From assembly GCA_033297205.1 (NCBI GenBank), contig MU859197.1:1-64000 (forward strand): 64,000 nt of DNA. Reading direction: 5' to 3'. Under the pieces are notes generated by a model that worked only from the letters and a program-made list of their open reading frames with translations, ran no database searches and had not been told where the DNA came from. A program made the translations under genes and the position numbers. The DNA comes from Pseudoneurospora amorphoporcata. Its lineage: Eukaryota; Ascomycota; Sordariomycetes; Sordariales; Sordariaceae. Shown piece after piece: positions 43,723 to 56,586 of this stretch (its first letter is position 1; every line of letters starts with the position of its first letter).

Positions 43723-46700
43723 GTACAGGTTGGAGTCGCTACAAATATAACGGGTCTTGACTGGGGCGACGATTGGACGTGATTGATCGAATGGGCGACG
43801 AGCCGGTCGGCAGGTTGGCAGTGGAGGAATTGGGTTCGCAGAGTGGATGCGACGGCGACTTTGTGGAGAGTAGGATGCCTGGTTACGTCGAGCGTGTCAG
43901 ATACCGTGCTGGAATCCAGTCCGTACGTATACGTACACCACCCACTAGAATACGTGTGTGTGTTGACTCGCTCGCTTGAGAGATTGAAGGAAGTGCTAGG
44001 TGCTAGCTAAGGTATTCGCATGCACCGTTCGGCAGTAGGGGGCCCGGGATACGGGACAGGTGGGAAGTAAGGATGAGGACAGGACAAAGAAAGCGTGGCA
44101 AGAAACAGGCGACGGGGCCGGGCCTGGGGGTGGAATCAACCTTACCTGTAGGTTAATTACCAAGACGCGACAGGATACCCGGCCAAGGCGAGGGCCTTGT
44201 GTGAGGGTTCGTAGTTGTTGATGTGATGACGACGAGGGGTGCACAGCCAGAATCTGTCCGCTGTTTGTTGCTCGCTCTTGTAGTGGGCGGTAGTAACTGG
44301 TGGTTGTGGTTCCTTGCTTGGTGGCAGCTCGTTTTTCGCTGTGCTGGATGGAGGAAACAAATACGGCCTCTGCTGTCTGCGTGCAAAAAAAAAGGTACGA
44401 GGTAACGAGGTAACGTGCAAAAAGCGACAGGAATACAGCAGCCGAATTTGCTAGAGGATTGGGTGGTGAATGAGTGGGCGTAAGTGTGTAGGTGGTGGGA
44501 GGGAGGGAAAAAAACGGTGGCCTGGGGTTGGAGGAGGAAGAAAGTTGAAAGTCTGGATAGTGGTGTGGGATGAGGGAGAGCTTTGTGCAGGATGGAATGA
44601 CCTGTCGCAAATATGCAAAAGGGGAGCGAACCGTCAATCGGTTGTGTGTGTGTGCGAGTGCGGTGCGAAGTGCGGGCGTCGACGAGACAAGTTCCCGGGG
44701 TGTGGGTGGTGTCTGGTGAGCGTACCAGGATGGCCAAGGGTGAGAACAGAAGGGAAAAGGTGGAAGTGAAGGTGGAAGGGAAGGGGACGACGGGACTCCG
44801 GAGTGGGCAGGCGCGATCTGGACCTGGACCTAAGGATTTTTCTAGGAGGTGAAGCTTTTGAATTTGTGGTTCGCTTTTGGCTTTTGGTGTTACGTACCTA
44901 CTCTGTCCGCAATTCTGATTGGCTGTTTTGGGCGACTGAACGCATCCTGCATTTGAGGTTTTGGTCCCTCGGGGTGGGTCCCCACTGCCTGTGACTCGAT
45001 CGTTCAATAGGAAGCTTCCCAGATTGTGTGTGCTTAGCTTTTCGGCCCCCCGCCCGCGGCTTACACCATCGAGAGAAGCGGGAGCTACACTACCTACTAC
45101 AGTAGAAAATCCGCAAAAAAGAGATGGATTGCGTCCCCAGTAGGGAGCGCGCGGGGCCACTAATGGCAGCCGATTTTCTTGGTGGTAGGCGCGGCGCCCG
45201 TGGGCAGCCAAGCAGCCAAGCAGCCTCGACCAAAGACACAGTTGACGTTGGCTAACGGTACTCTTTACTAAGTACCTGAGCTAAGCCGGATTCAGCACAG
45301 CACGTACGTCGTACCTGTCGATTGCAGAGAAACAGTGTCGCTTAAGTCTGGGCAAGAGTCAACCAACAGAATTTGATATACAACCCCATCCGCAAAACAA
45401 CCAAGATCTATCGGCTGCCACGAGAACGCGACGTGAGTGAAGACCTGGTGCTAACGCGACCACTGGGAGTAAAATTACATGCTACCTCTACGTACTCATC
45501 TTCAAGGTACGCAGGACTCGGCGAGATGTGATATTTTAGATAAGGCAAGCATTCCCGTAACGTCATTGGCTGTTCCTGAACACTAGCGACGGACTGCGAC
45601 TTAGTGCCCGCGTGGTGGAGACATGGGCCAGCCAAGGGCAGGGCAAGGGGGGAGCCTGAGGTCCTGATGGGTGATGGGCTCCTTCGGTCTTCGACTGGCC
45701 ATCAGTGGCCGCAACAGGGTGACGTGCAACGCACAGAGTGTGGTTCCCAACGATGGCGCGCATGCACGAATGCAGGACGCTGCAGCTCGACGACTGGAAG
45801 CTCAAGGCCTCGAAAGGATGGATGTGTACAAATTGGCGCGAACATCCCGAGGCAGAAGCCAGAAAGACTGCGCCTATTCTCTGGTCAGTGAAGTGATAAA
45901 GTGGAAGCCGGAGGATTCAGAGGGGTGATGACCGGACATAATACCGGTAGGCAGATCCGGACGAAGGCGAAATTTACATGTAAGCAAATGCTGTTGTCGA
46001 GGATGGCCTTCGAGAAAACGGAATACCCCCCATCCCATGGGATTCTGGAGTGGGGCAAACGAAGGGGCCGGGCATTCAAGGAATTCTCCCACTCCAGTCT
46101 CCATTTTCAGACTCTTTGACTCCTCACATAGGCTCAGGAACCAAGGCCTTTTCAACACTCACTCAGACGATACTTTCAAAACTACTGGAAAAGAACGAAA
46201 GGGGGCCCCTATTTAGACAAGGGAATATTGGAACGCTGACGGTGGAACAGTGTCATTGCACTCTCCTGGACGCAATGCAGTGCCTGGCGAAAACGAGAAG
46301 CGACGAAACTCCAACGTGACATCGGGGCGTCGCAGTACAACTAGGCAGGGGGCCACGGGTGGTGCGTGATGCCGTGATGAGGACATGCCCTGAAGAAGTC
46401 GAGAGGGAACATAGCCGAAGATGTTAGCGGCAGCGGCCAGCGCCATGCAACAGGAACCTTGACAATGGTTTGGGTTGCTCATTTAGAAGTAGCAGTTCCA
46501 GTGTCCGTCACAGTCGACCCAGAAAGGTCGCAGTGCCAAAAGGGACCGTGTTTGAAGTCGACAAGGCCCCCCTTTTGGGTCGCGTTTGCTTCAAGAAAAC
46601 ATCATGATGTGCGGCCCGAGGGGTTGACGGGGGGCCGACGGGGGACGGGTCAAGGGTGGGAAACATTGGCTGAAAACATGGCATGTTCGATTTCCCCAAG

Positions 46701-49268
46701 AAGGGCATATCCGCTGGAGAGAAGTGGAAGGGCTGAGAAATGGAAGGGGATCCTGGGCGAGCATCACGAGTCTGTTGTCAGAGATTCTCATCGCCAAGTG
46801 AAAGTTCCACTTCAGTGTTCACTTTCAGTGGAGACCTACGGGGCCCGGGTCGGGTGTTCGTCTCGAACTGTCAGTGACCCGCATCTCGCCGCATGATGTC
46901 CGTACCTACTGTAGACATCACCTCGACCACCAGGTACCTGTACACTTAACGCAGCGAGGCAGAAGGGACGAAAGTCTCACATTGATTCTCCATGTTACGA
47001 GCGCGCGAGACTTCCATTTTGGATACAGTCGTCAAGACATGCCGGATTTGTGGTCGCCACCCTGGATCTGCCGTTCTTTGTTCATTTTCCCCAGCCTCAA
47101 TCACTTCACTCACTCCAAGCCAAGTCGACGATGAGCATTTCTGAATAGAGGCACCATTACGCAAACGGCTGGATGGCACTGGAAGTAGGGACGCGTGGGA
47201 GCTGTCGAAACTTGATATCCAGTGCCGCCAGACTGGCCGAGATGCAATTCCATTCGACGAGTGACGGCTCATCAAAAACGCCACACATCCCGTTTGGCAC
47301 GGCGCAGCGCGGAAGGATGCGGAACAACATCTTCATGTCGGCGGCATCCCATCATCCCTCAATGGCGCCCTCAAAGAACCCCTCAAACGCGGCCTTGTAG
47401 CGGTATAGGGTATAGCTCCTGTTATACACCCCTCACTCCTACACTCCTGCCTAGGTTGCCTGGCGACAGGCACGGGAGGTGGGTTGGAGCAGGACTATAC
47501 GTACACCACTCTACACTGCATTATCTCACGAGGTTGTATCCGGTCTGCGGGCCCAAGTGCTACTATGCACGTCCAATAATCATCACAGAGCTTTGCGCTG
47601 CCGCCCAGAAGCGCGAGTGGGAGAAAGACCAAGTTGGTGTGTTCGATGAAGGTCGGATATGAAGACCGGTGAGGGCATCGTTATTTTTTGGTCTGGGCGA
47701 GCAAAACCTCCACGGTAAAAATCTAGGCATCCTCTACAGCTTTTCCTCTGCCGATTCGGCTATACAAGGCTAACAAATTGGCGCCATAGTGTCCTTGCTT
47801 ATAAGTTGTAGCCATTTCCCGCCAGCTTTGATACACAAAGTACTCCCTCCGTATGACCATACGCACAAACTCCCATCTTCTCGGCTCGTGTGCGTCGTTA
47901 CAGAGCCATGCTCCATCTTGGCATTTTTGCATCATGTGCGATTGGGTCTTTTGGCGCGTGCCTTGCCTGGACTGTCACCAAAAGCTGACTCCCCAAGTTC
48001 CCGCTCTTCAGTTCCTATGCGAACACGTTATTCCGGGCTTTTACTGAGATGTCATATGGGAAGGAGTCTTGAACTAGAACAAGGCGACATTGCGGAGCGT
48101 GCTATTCTTCCCAACAGACATAACTTGGCAGCCCTCCCCTCTACTACCCTCCCTTTCCCACTTCGGAAAATACAAGGCAACTAATCAATGTGCGGGTTCC
48201 GAATAAATATGATGGGGCAACGCAGGGTTGCTTCCCGGTACAGATGCCTGAAACCGGTGGGAGATAATGCATGCAATTCCCTTTTCGAGATAGAGAGCGA
48301 TCCCACCAGCCTTCTACCTTGATTCAAGCTTCCAACTCTCGGTGCACCAACACTCGTCACAGGCTTGATGGACTGTACCACAATCTATATCCCACCAAAC
48401 TACATACTTGCCGTCTCCCAGGAATTTCACGGGGGTTGCCGTGTAACCCTCACCCCTCATTAGCCATGCTGACCAATTCTCCCCGGAATCGCAGCCTGTT
48501 GGTCAAAGTCACCACCATGACCAGGCATTGTGGCACGTACAAATACCATTCTCAGTGCGGGCCCGTCGGTGTCTATTGTTAGCGTTTAAGCGAAGGAAGC
48601 GCTGTGGTATTCGGCCTTTTCCTAGCATTTTGCCAAGTACGATTACTCGCAATAAATTGGCCATAACTGGGACTACCAAAATCAGGAAGACGATACTCAC
48701 CCTACGTCGAGACATATGTGCTTGGAGATCTGTCTGGAACTTCCAACATATTCCGTCATCACACTCCGGAAATCCTACCGCACGGAGTACGCCGATCAAC
48801 CGACTAGTAGGTGATAGTCCATCGGCGGTCCCTGAAAGAGAGGAGTCATGCCATGCGTTGCCGATGATTTGGCATAGGATGACGCCGCCCACGCAGTGTG
48901 CAAGGCCAGGTACCCCAGCATCCCGCTCCCGGGCTGAAACAGACCAGACTTCTTCTAATTGAATACCGAACGAAGCGACAGCAGTAGATCTTTTTTCCGT
49001 TTCCTTGGAAGGAAAGAAAAGAAGAAGACGAATCATCACATTCCATTCTTTTCACCTTGCTTCGATCGGCCATGCCATCGAATGTTGGGGGAGAGAATTG
49101 GATTGGCTAAGCTGCTATCCGGTTCTCTCGGGTCGGCATGCTATTTACCGAGAAACTGTCTCCCGCTCATCTGCTTTTGTGTGTCAATTTGCATGTGTAC
49201 TGTGTGCCATGATCAAACTCCCCCAACTTTTTGCCTTTTGCCTTTCTTTTCCCGCTGCGTTCCGACTG

Positions 49269-49301
<33 letters not shown>

Positions 49302-52048
49302 GTGATGCACTTGTGTTGAGCCATGCTCGCCATGCCATTCCATGGGATGGGATGCGATGGGATGGCCTGAAACTGTCATCAAAATGTGATTGCGCACTAT
49401 GTCAGCTGCAGCCTGGGAAGCTCCGAGGTTCATCCATGGGAACACTTCCTCCTCTTCCCCAACATTCCTGTTGTTCTTCCAGTAGAGTACTTGGCAGGAA
49501 GGGTAGGAGATAGTGCGCTTTTTTCTACGTTTAAGCTGACTGCTAATGGTAAGCCTAGGCCGAAGAAGAAGAAGAAAACGGTCCAGTGCCGCATGACGTT
49601 GGGGAAGACGAAGACAGGGCTGACTGCTTGGCTGGCTGGCTGGCTGATAGGCTGGCTAGAAGGAAAAGTCCCGACCCCGACGCAAGAACCAAGTCACACC
49701 TTACCTATCAAGACCCTGCCCTTGTATATAGTCCGGAGATCAGGAGGATCCGCTATAAGCCGCACACTCACCCACACACGCATCCGTGCGGTTGTGAAGC
49801 AGTAAGACGCTTACAATCAGTGAAGTGTGATCTATCTCATCTCGAGTGAAAGTGAGTAAGACGGGTGGGCGGGCGGAGAGGCGGGTGGGCGCGGTATCAG
49901 CTTTTGTTCCATCTCCCCATGACCTTGCACGGGACATACTTACATACCTTGCTATATCAGAAGTAGGTAGACAGGCACCTAGGTAGGTACTGGCAACGCT
50001 TTTTCCCTAGTTCAATCTTCTTCCAATAGCCCCCCACTACACACTCTACACTCAATTGGTCTTTCACCAACCCTTCACCAACCCTGCACACACACAACTC
50101 ACTATCATTATACTACTCACTAGAGGCACACAACCACTCATCACCTCGTCGCCCACCCACTCATGATTCTTCAACACAATGTCTCAGATGTGCTGACCAT
50201 TCAGTCCTCTTTACCACAGAGATACCCTCGGCTTTTCGCGAGCTGCATAGCCGTTCACATTTTTTGTGACGGTTGTCTTGCGGGTGACGGGGTGACAGGT
50301 TGCTACTATGGTACCTCCCCTGGAAGATAATGTCTTGGCAATGCCACCCCTGTTTTGGCAGTATAAAGAACTGTGGGCCTGACGGCAGAGTTCTTAAGGT
50401 GAGTTGGTGGGGTTCGGTTGATGATGGTGTTGGCTTTTATACTTCCTTGGGAAGGAACAGTCCGTTAAAGACGCTTTGAAGTTCGAAATGTGTTTTGAAG
50501 GGAGTGGAAGACAGGGGCGACCGACTCGAGATGTTCAACTACTCGCTCTTTCCCATTACTTTGCATTTGCTCCTTATTGTATATCCTCCGCCTGCCACAA
50601 TCTAGGAACGAGCTCCCAAGAACGGGCCATACGAAGCTTCATTAGAGTTTTGTTTTGCTCATCAGCCTTGAGGTCGTCGTGGCTAGGTACGGCTGTTACC
50701 ACTGTATACTGTATCATCTTTCCTCTGATGTAACAAAAAATGGTCAATCTTTCTTCAACCTACTAACTACCTACAAACCAAAACCCAGTCCATACCTCTA
50801 GTAAGATTTCCTTGCCAAGGGAAATGAACTTAGCCATCAACTACCTGCCCTTCTACCTTGATCTTCCTTTCCAACCCACCCACATTCCACTTATCCTACT
50901 ACTTCGAAGCCCCCTCTCCCAAATTCCAGTCAGTTCCATCCTAAGCCGGTTCAACCCTCTCTTCCCACCTCTCTTCTCAACACCAAGACAATTCAGGCTA
51001 GTGATGCAGATTCCCATCCCGTCTTCTCTTCGAGGAAATAAAAAAGAGCCACCAAAGCGGGGTTATCGGAACTCCCTCCAACCGACCGACTGAGGTTGCT
51101 CCGCCTGCCTAATCAATCCTCTTTGTGCTACACGAACTTGCAGACCGAGGTCCACAAGGAAGATTTGAGTCCGTCCGACAGGCAGGCAAGTTGGATAACT
51201 GAACTGGACTGGACTCGAAGAGTGAGCGAGCAGTCAGTCAAAGTGTTCGGTCGTCCTTGCTCTCCCCGCTCAGTTGATTATGTGGGAGATTTTTAGGTAC
51301 CTTGCCTCAGAATCAAAGAGCGAGGGGTGAAGACGGAGGCAGATAAGTGACCTACCAGCTCTACAAGGTACCCGGAAGGTGGTGTTGCCTTATGGGCGGT
51401 CCCCTTGACTCTGTTGTTTTTTTATTCTTGAGCTTTGGATTTGAGTTAGATCCGTCTGTACCTTCAGATCAGATAGGTTATCTCCCCGTCTCGGTTCCTA
51501 CCTTATGCGTCCCATTGGCGCGCAAAAAGCTTCACCGGCTCATGCAAACCATTTCAAACACAACCAACAGCAAGCACCGGTATATCAGTATATGCAGCGT
51601 TGGAACCAGATCGGGATACCTGCGTCAAGGGAGAATCACATGTCGTAAACTGTTCGTCTGAGCTGTTCGGATTCTGTAAGGTCCTGTCGGTTGCTAATGC
51701 TCTAGAACTTGCCTGGACATGGAGGGAGAGGGGTGACTATCAGTGGTAGCCCTCGAGGAGACTGGGGCGCGAATATCACTTGGTTTGCCCCACGGCTGTG
51801 AATGGTCTTGAAGTTTATATCAAAAGCAGGAAGCTATGTACCTAAGCATGTGCCTGATGATTTCCTGAGACTGGTCTCTTTCAAGTAGCCAGCCACAGGA
51901 TGAGTGTGTAAGTATCTCTTCACAACATATATATCAATGTTCTTTGAGCGATAGTCCAAAATTGAGCACTTATAACCGATCATGAGGAATGCGAAAAACA
52001 CCTTCAGCAACTCATCAGTCACCACCAACTGGAAGCCAAAAGGCCTTA
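43723..52048. other. 8.3-kb block without a supported gene
   Basis: The block lies between the 5' end of the Whi3-like gene and the 3' end of a Zn2Cys6 gene. I read both strands for families, splice chains and RNAs and found none. The longest frame (45211-44153 minus, 352 codons) has no ATG at all and is Ser/Thr/Pro-rich; 49039-48509 minus (176 codons) shows no motif. Simple sequence is present: GT-rich near 44640, AGCCAAGC repeats near 45206-45222, 29 A at 49271-49299, GGCT repeats near 49630-49660 and G-rich runs near 49860-49890. Base composition is not AT-rich, so it is not an obvious RIP-degraded relic. It may hold a long leader of the Whi3-like gene or unannotated non-coding RNA. Confidence 0.5.
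49271..49299. repeat. 29-base poly-A tract
   Basis: Uninterrupted run of 29 A, followed by GTGTGATG. No coding sequence or target duplication around it suggests a retrotransposed transcript. Confidence 0.9.
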
Positions 52049-55000
52049 TCAAGCCCAATTCTCAACACCTTCACCGCCACGAGCCCAATCCATCGTCATC
52101 GCAGCCCAGAGATCATTGTACCCCATACCAATACCCATATTCATATTCATATTCATACCACCCATCCCCGACCCCATCATTGGCATTCCCCCTGGCGGCA
52201 CACCATTTCCACCCCCTGATACATGTTGTCCACCTCCACCGCCATTACCAGAGTCAAACTCCGTACCATCCCTCGTAGTATCCGCAGTAGCAGCACTACT
52301 GCCACCACCCAGACTATCCGGACTCCCCCCAATCTTAAAAGCAAACGTCTCGTCCCAATAGGGGTAATAAGGCTCCAAAGTGCCGTCCATCATGGGACAT
52401 CCGGACATATTTGTTGAGGGGATGTGTAGGGTTGCTATGGGTGCTGCTTGTGATGGTGAGACGTCTATGTCGAGAGGAAGCATGGTAAGATCCATGTGGA
52501 TGTCTAGGACTTCTTGTTGACTTTGGGGTTGCTGGTGGTGGTGATGGGGTTGGTTGTTGTTGGTGGAGTTTGTTGATGGGTATAGGCCTTTGTGATGTTG
52601 GTGCTGGTGGTGATGCTGCTGCTGGTGGTGATGCTGCTGCTGGTGGTGATGCTGCTGCTGGTGGAGTGGTTGTTGAGGCTGTAAGTGGTATTGATCAGGA
52701 GCAACCAGGTGGGCATGAGGATTCCCTTCATCCCCAACAGCCTGACCCGTAACAGGACAAATCCCAACACCAACACCACCCATCCTCGCATCCTTATCCT
52801 TCCCTTTACCCAAACCTGCCGTGCCCTCCAACTTCGCAACTCGATTCCTAAACTTCCTCTTCACCACCGCAAACACAACCTTGCTAGCACTCAACACGTC
52901 CATCCCCTTGATCGTAGGCATCGTCGCCGGCGTCAAGTTCTTACTCCCACCCCCATCCTCTCTCTTTTTATCAGCGGTAGACGTACCCAACCGACACAAC
53001 CTCTCCAAAAACACGTCAAACCGCACCACTCGCCTGGCCGCATAATCATCCCACTCCGGACAGTACAGAATGGGAAAACTCATGCGGAACCCGAGGATCG
53101 TAGTCAAAATCAGACAGCCCCAGCCGATCATGGAGAAGGCATTGATTTCGTGTGCTGAAAGAGACAAGAAGTATTCGTAGTTTTGGTGTAAGGTGGGGAT
53201 TAGAGCGAGAAGACGGTTAGGGTCTACGCGGAAGGAGGGTGGTGGGCCTTTTTCTAGGCCGGGGAGCTTGGCGGAGGGGAGTTTGAGGAGGGGGGCGCCG
53301 GCCAGAAAAAGGCGGGTGAAGAGGGTTGTTATGCGGATTGAGGCTTTTGGACAAAAGGTGGATGTTAGTTATGACTTATGAAGGCAGTGCAGCGGTTAGA
53401 AGGGAAGGGGAAACATGGAGAACGCACGTATGGATTTCAGATCAGAAGGGATCTTGGCTTCCCATTCGTTTAGTTGGGTTTCCATGCCCTTGAGGATCAT
53501 CTCGATCTGGCCCTCGGTTTGTTGTGGTAGACCACTAATACCACCCCTTTGCGGCTTACGGAGATCGTTGGTCTCTTCACAGAGGCGTTGGAGACGGACT
53601 AGCCAGGGGAGAATGCGGTCTCCTTTGGTTATGCTGTACTTTTCGAGGGTGTCGCAGCATTTGGCGGTATAGCTGGTGAAGGACATGGAAGGTGTGCGGT
53701 TCCATGATGTTGCGAAGCTATTGTCATGTGTTCATTAGTCCAACTGGGTAACAAGATATCTCTAGTAAATGACGACCTACTTTGATGCAACGTAATACGT
53801 AGCCAGATAAGTTCTAATATCCTCAAGTCTCTGTGGACTAGGACGTCTCGGGCCGCTGAGCTCATCAATACCAGGATCCACGTCCAGCTCAAGATCGTTG
53901 ACCATATCGACCGCCATCCGCACATACTGGAATGCTTGTCTGTTCTTCGGCCGAAGATGGAAGGGATACCTGGGCACAAACACGTACTTGTTAGCAGTTA
54001 TCCTCTATCTCCAAAACACAGCCATAGGTAGATAGGCACAAAAGGGAACTCACCAAGCAACATAAACCGCTAGCCCTTGCAACAACTCCAAACTCCTCTC
54101 ACCCCCCGCCACGAACTTCAGCCCCAGTATCTTCCTAAACTCCTCATCATACAGACTATGGCCCTGCAACGTCCTTGTACTGCTCGCGGCCGCCAACACA
54201 GCGAGCAGCACAAAGGGTCTCTCCCTTGCTAGGGACGCCACTGTTGCTTCTTCCAGCTTCACTTCATTCTCATCGGCGTTGCAGACAACATGATCAACCA
54301 ACACACAAGGAAAATGCCACACCATGACTTTCCGAAAGGTATCCAGTAGTCGTGAGGCAGAGTCGACGTTGAATTGCGGTTGGACGGAGAGGGAGGCGAG
54401 GGAGCGGCTGCTGCCTCCTGGTCCCAGGCCCCCGTTTCCGTTTCCGTTTCCGTTTCCGTTTTTACCCCTTCCCCCAATCCCATTCCCAACACCAGCCCCA
54501 AGATATCCAGTCGCAGAAGCAGAACTACTCCCCGGCGTAGCAGCCGATGCTCCAACCGGCAAGGAACTAGCATGGCTGGAGATTACCGACTCTGGCCTTG
54601 GCCCTCGCTCGCCGTCGTCAGATCTATCATAATCGTACTCGTCCCCATTGCCGTAGGTACCGTCGTCCTCGTCAGAATCGACCCCGGTGTTGGGGCAGAT
54701 ATGATCCATGAATCCTTCGTGGTCGAGACGGAGAGACTCGAGACTGATGGCTACGTCGACGGAGGAGGTGGGGATGGGGACGTCGATGGTGAAGGTCCGG
54801 GATGGACCGGGGGGTGGACCGGGGAGGGGTGATTGTTTTTGGAGGGAGGAGGGGTTTGTGCCGGTGGTTACGCCAGTTGTTGTTGATGTTTTGGGGTTGG
54901 TGGTGGTGGTTGTTGATATGGAGTTTTGGTCGGCTCTGAGGAGGATAAAAGGAGGTGTAAGTGGGTGGAGTCTCTTATGGGAAGATGATGAACGAGTTTG

Positions 55001-55448
55001 AGAAAGTGGTAGATATTTGATTGGTTTTCTGAGGAGCTGTTGATTTGCATTCGAAGGCTAAGGAAAGGAAAGGAATAGGAAAAAATAAGTTTAACTTACA
55101 CCCTCGACCCTCTAGGCCGTCTTGTCCTAGGTCCAGTCTTGAAGATGCACTCTCGTTTAGAAGCCAAGCATCTGCACCAACACACGATGAAATCTCAGCA
55201 GTTAGCGGCCCGATCGAGCTAAAAAAAAAGTCATTGGGAACCAGTCTAAAGAAAATAAGAAGATTGGCAGCCATGCGAGATAGCATGAAGTTATAAAATC
55301 AAACCAACCTTTTACATATCCCCGCCTGACTGTTCCCCTGACACTTAACCTTAGCAAACCTGCAAGCCTCACAAGCGTTAGCGACACGAGGCCGAAGCGG
55401 CGCCCCCGGAGCCTTTTCTTTTTGTTGCTGTTTCTGTGGTTGTTCCAT
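52049..55448 (-). CDS. Zn2Cys6 transcription factor
   Basis: Six minus-strand exons (55448-55309, 55171-55100, 54935-54054, 53969-53781, 53717-53428, 53343-52049) join to 955 aa. The binuclear zinc cluster is C26-x2-C29-x6-C36-x8-C45-x2-C48-x6-C55, built by splicing: the first intron (137 nt, unusual GTTGGT donor) falls in codon 47 between the fourth and fifth cysteines. A basic linker (F-K-T-G-P-R-T-R-R-P-R-G) follows, then a Gly/Asn/Ser-rich region and a fungal middle-homology-like regulatory domain (about 210-600, including Y-P-F-H-L-R-P-K-N-R-Q-A-F and R-L-E-D-I-R-T-Y-L). The C-terminus has a Gln/His repeat block and Gly/Met-rich tail. It is a nuclear DNA-binding regulator; targets unknown. 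Exons 3 to 6 are joined by clear GT-AG introns in phase. Confidence 0.87.
52602..52665 (-). repeat. 18-bp tandem repeat coding for Gln/His
   Basis: About three and a half copies of an 18-bp unit (GCTGGTGGTGATGCTGCT on the plus strand) lie in the last exon of the Zn2Cys6 gene and encode repeating Q-Q-Q-H-H-H on the minus strand. Copy number is likely to vary between strains without breaking the frame. Confidence 0.85.
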
Positions 55449-56586
55449 GCTTCCTTTTCCGTTTGGGTGTGGAAGAATTGAGAGATAGTTCTTGTCTGAA
55501 ACAAGCAACAATCGAGTCAAGTTCCTCGATGGTGCGGGCTTAGAGGTAACCAGTTGGTCAGGTCGGGTCGGGTGCGCCAACTGAGTTATCTTGTTGGTAG
55601 AAGGGGCGTGCTAACTTCCGAAGACTCTCGGCATTTAAGTGAGCTTTTGCGTGTGTTAATTGTCTCGTGCTATGGTTGCCTATGACATGGGACAGACCAA
55701 TCGAGAATCAAATTCGTGCGTGTGCTCCGTGGTACATATGTCGCAATGTGCCGAGCGAGTCCGAGGAATATGGGTCCGGTGAATGTGGAGGATTGTGGAG
55801 GAGGATGGAGAAAAAGGAGGAGACAGGCAGAACCCGACTTCTGTTGGCTCCGAAGAGGCACGGAGGTTAAATGTGGAGATGAAGATTGGTGGGGAGAGTA
55901 ATCGACCCTTGAGATTTTAGTGATCATCGTGAGCGACGAGCTGTTCTAGCCTTTTCAGTGTTTTCCGGACCCCTCTGTCATTCAGTCTGTCGGTCATCGA
56001 CCCCCCCCCCCCAAAAAAAAAAAAAAAATCAAAACCCCTGGGAGACCCCTTTTTTCAGCCTCTCCACGTCAACAACTTAGCTCCCGCCTTGGCATATGGC
56101 ACCGCCCTGATCATCAGTGGAGTCAACACAGCCCTACAGGGCGGTGGTGGTGTCATCATTCTGATTCAATATCTTATTAACATCAACGAATGCGGTTGTC
56201 CGGGTCCCAAGGGGTGTTTCACTAAATATATTAACGAATAAAAGGCATGTCGCCATCGGCTTTGTACGGCGGTGAGCTCAACTGTATAAGAGCCGTCCAC
56301 TCGCCTAGCCCGATTGTACACAACACCTCCCCGCGCCGGATGTGCCATTATAAGTAGCTTAAGTCCGAAAGCTCATTCTTGTCGCTTCTCCCGTCGCCGT
56401 GTCCGCCAAACCATTGGGTATCCTTTCCGACACGTCTGACCATCATAAAGCATCCTCGCAAGAACCACCCTGGCGAGGGTAAAAGAGAAAAGGAAGAAAA
56501 CGCCCGAAATGGCCATTGAAGTCATCGCGATGATCACCCTATCGTAGTAGCTTCATCACACATTCATCATCAACACACCAAAACAC
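55449..56586. other. Promoter of the Zn2Cys6 gene and 3' UTR of the next gene
   Basis: No gene is seen. A run of 12 C (56001-56012) is joined directly to 16 A (56013-56028), the same C-then-A layout as at 40457-40503. Confidence 0.55.

Noticed and set aside
44153..45211. 352-codon open frame on the minus strand upstream of the Whi3-like gene
   Set aside because: It contains no ATG (it opens at TTG), is Ser/Thr/Pro-rich low complexity and shows no motif or splice chain. It is probably leader or spacer sequence.
48509..49039. 176-codon minus-strand frame with a hydrophobic patch
   Set aside because: A GTGAGT lies next to the patch but no exon chain could be built, and no family is recognisable. 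Retained only as part of the gene-poor block.
49271..49299. Poly-A tract as the tail of a processed pseudogene or LINE
   Set aside because: No coding remnant precedes it on the strand and no flanking duplication is seen.
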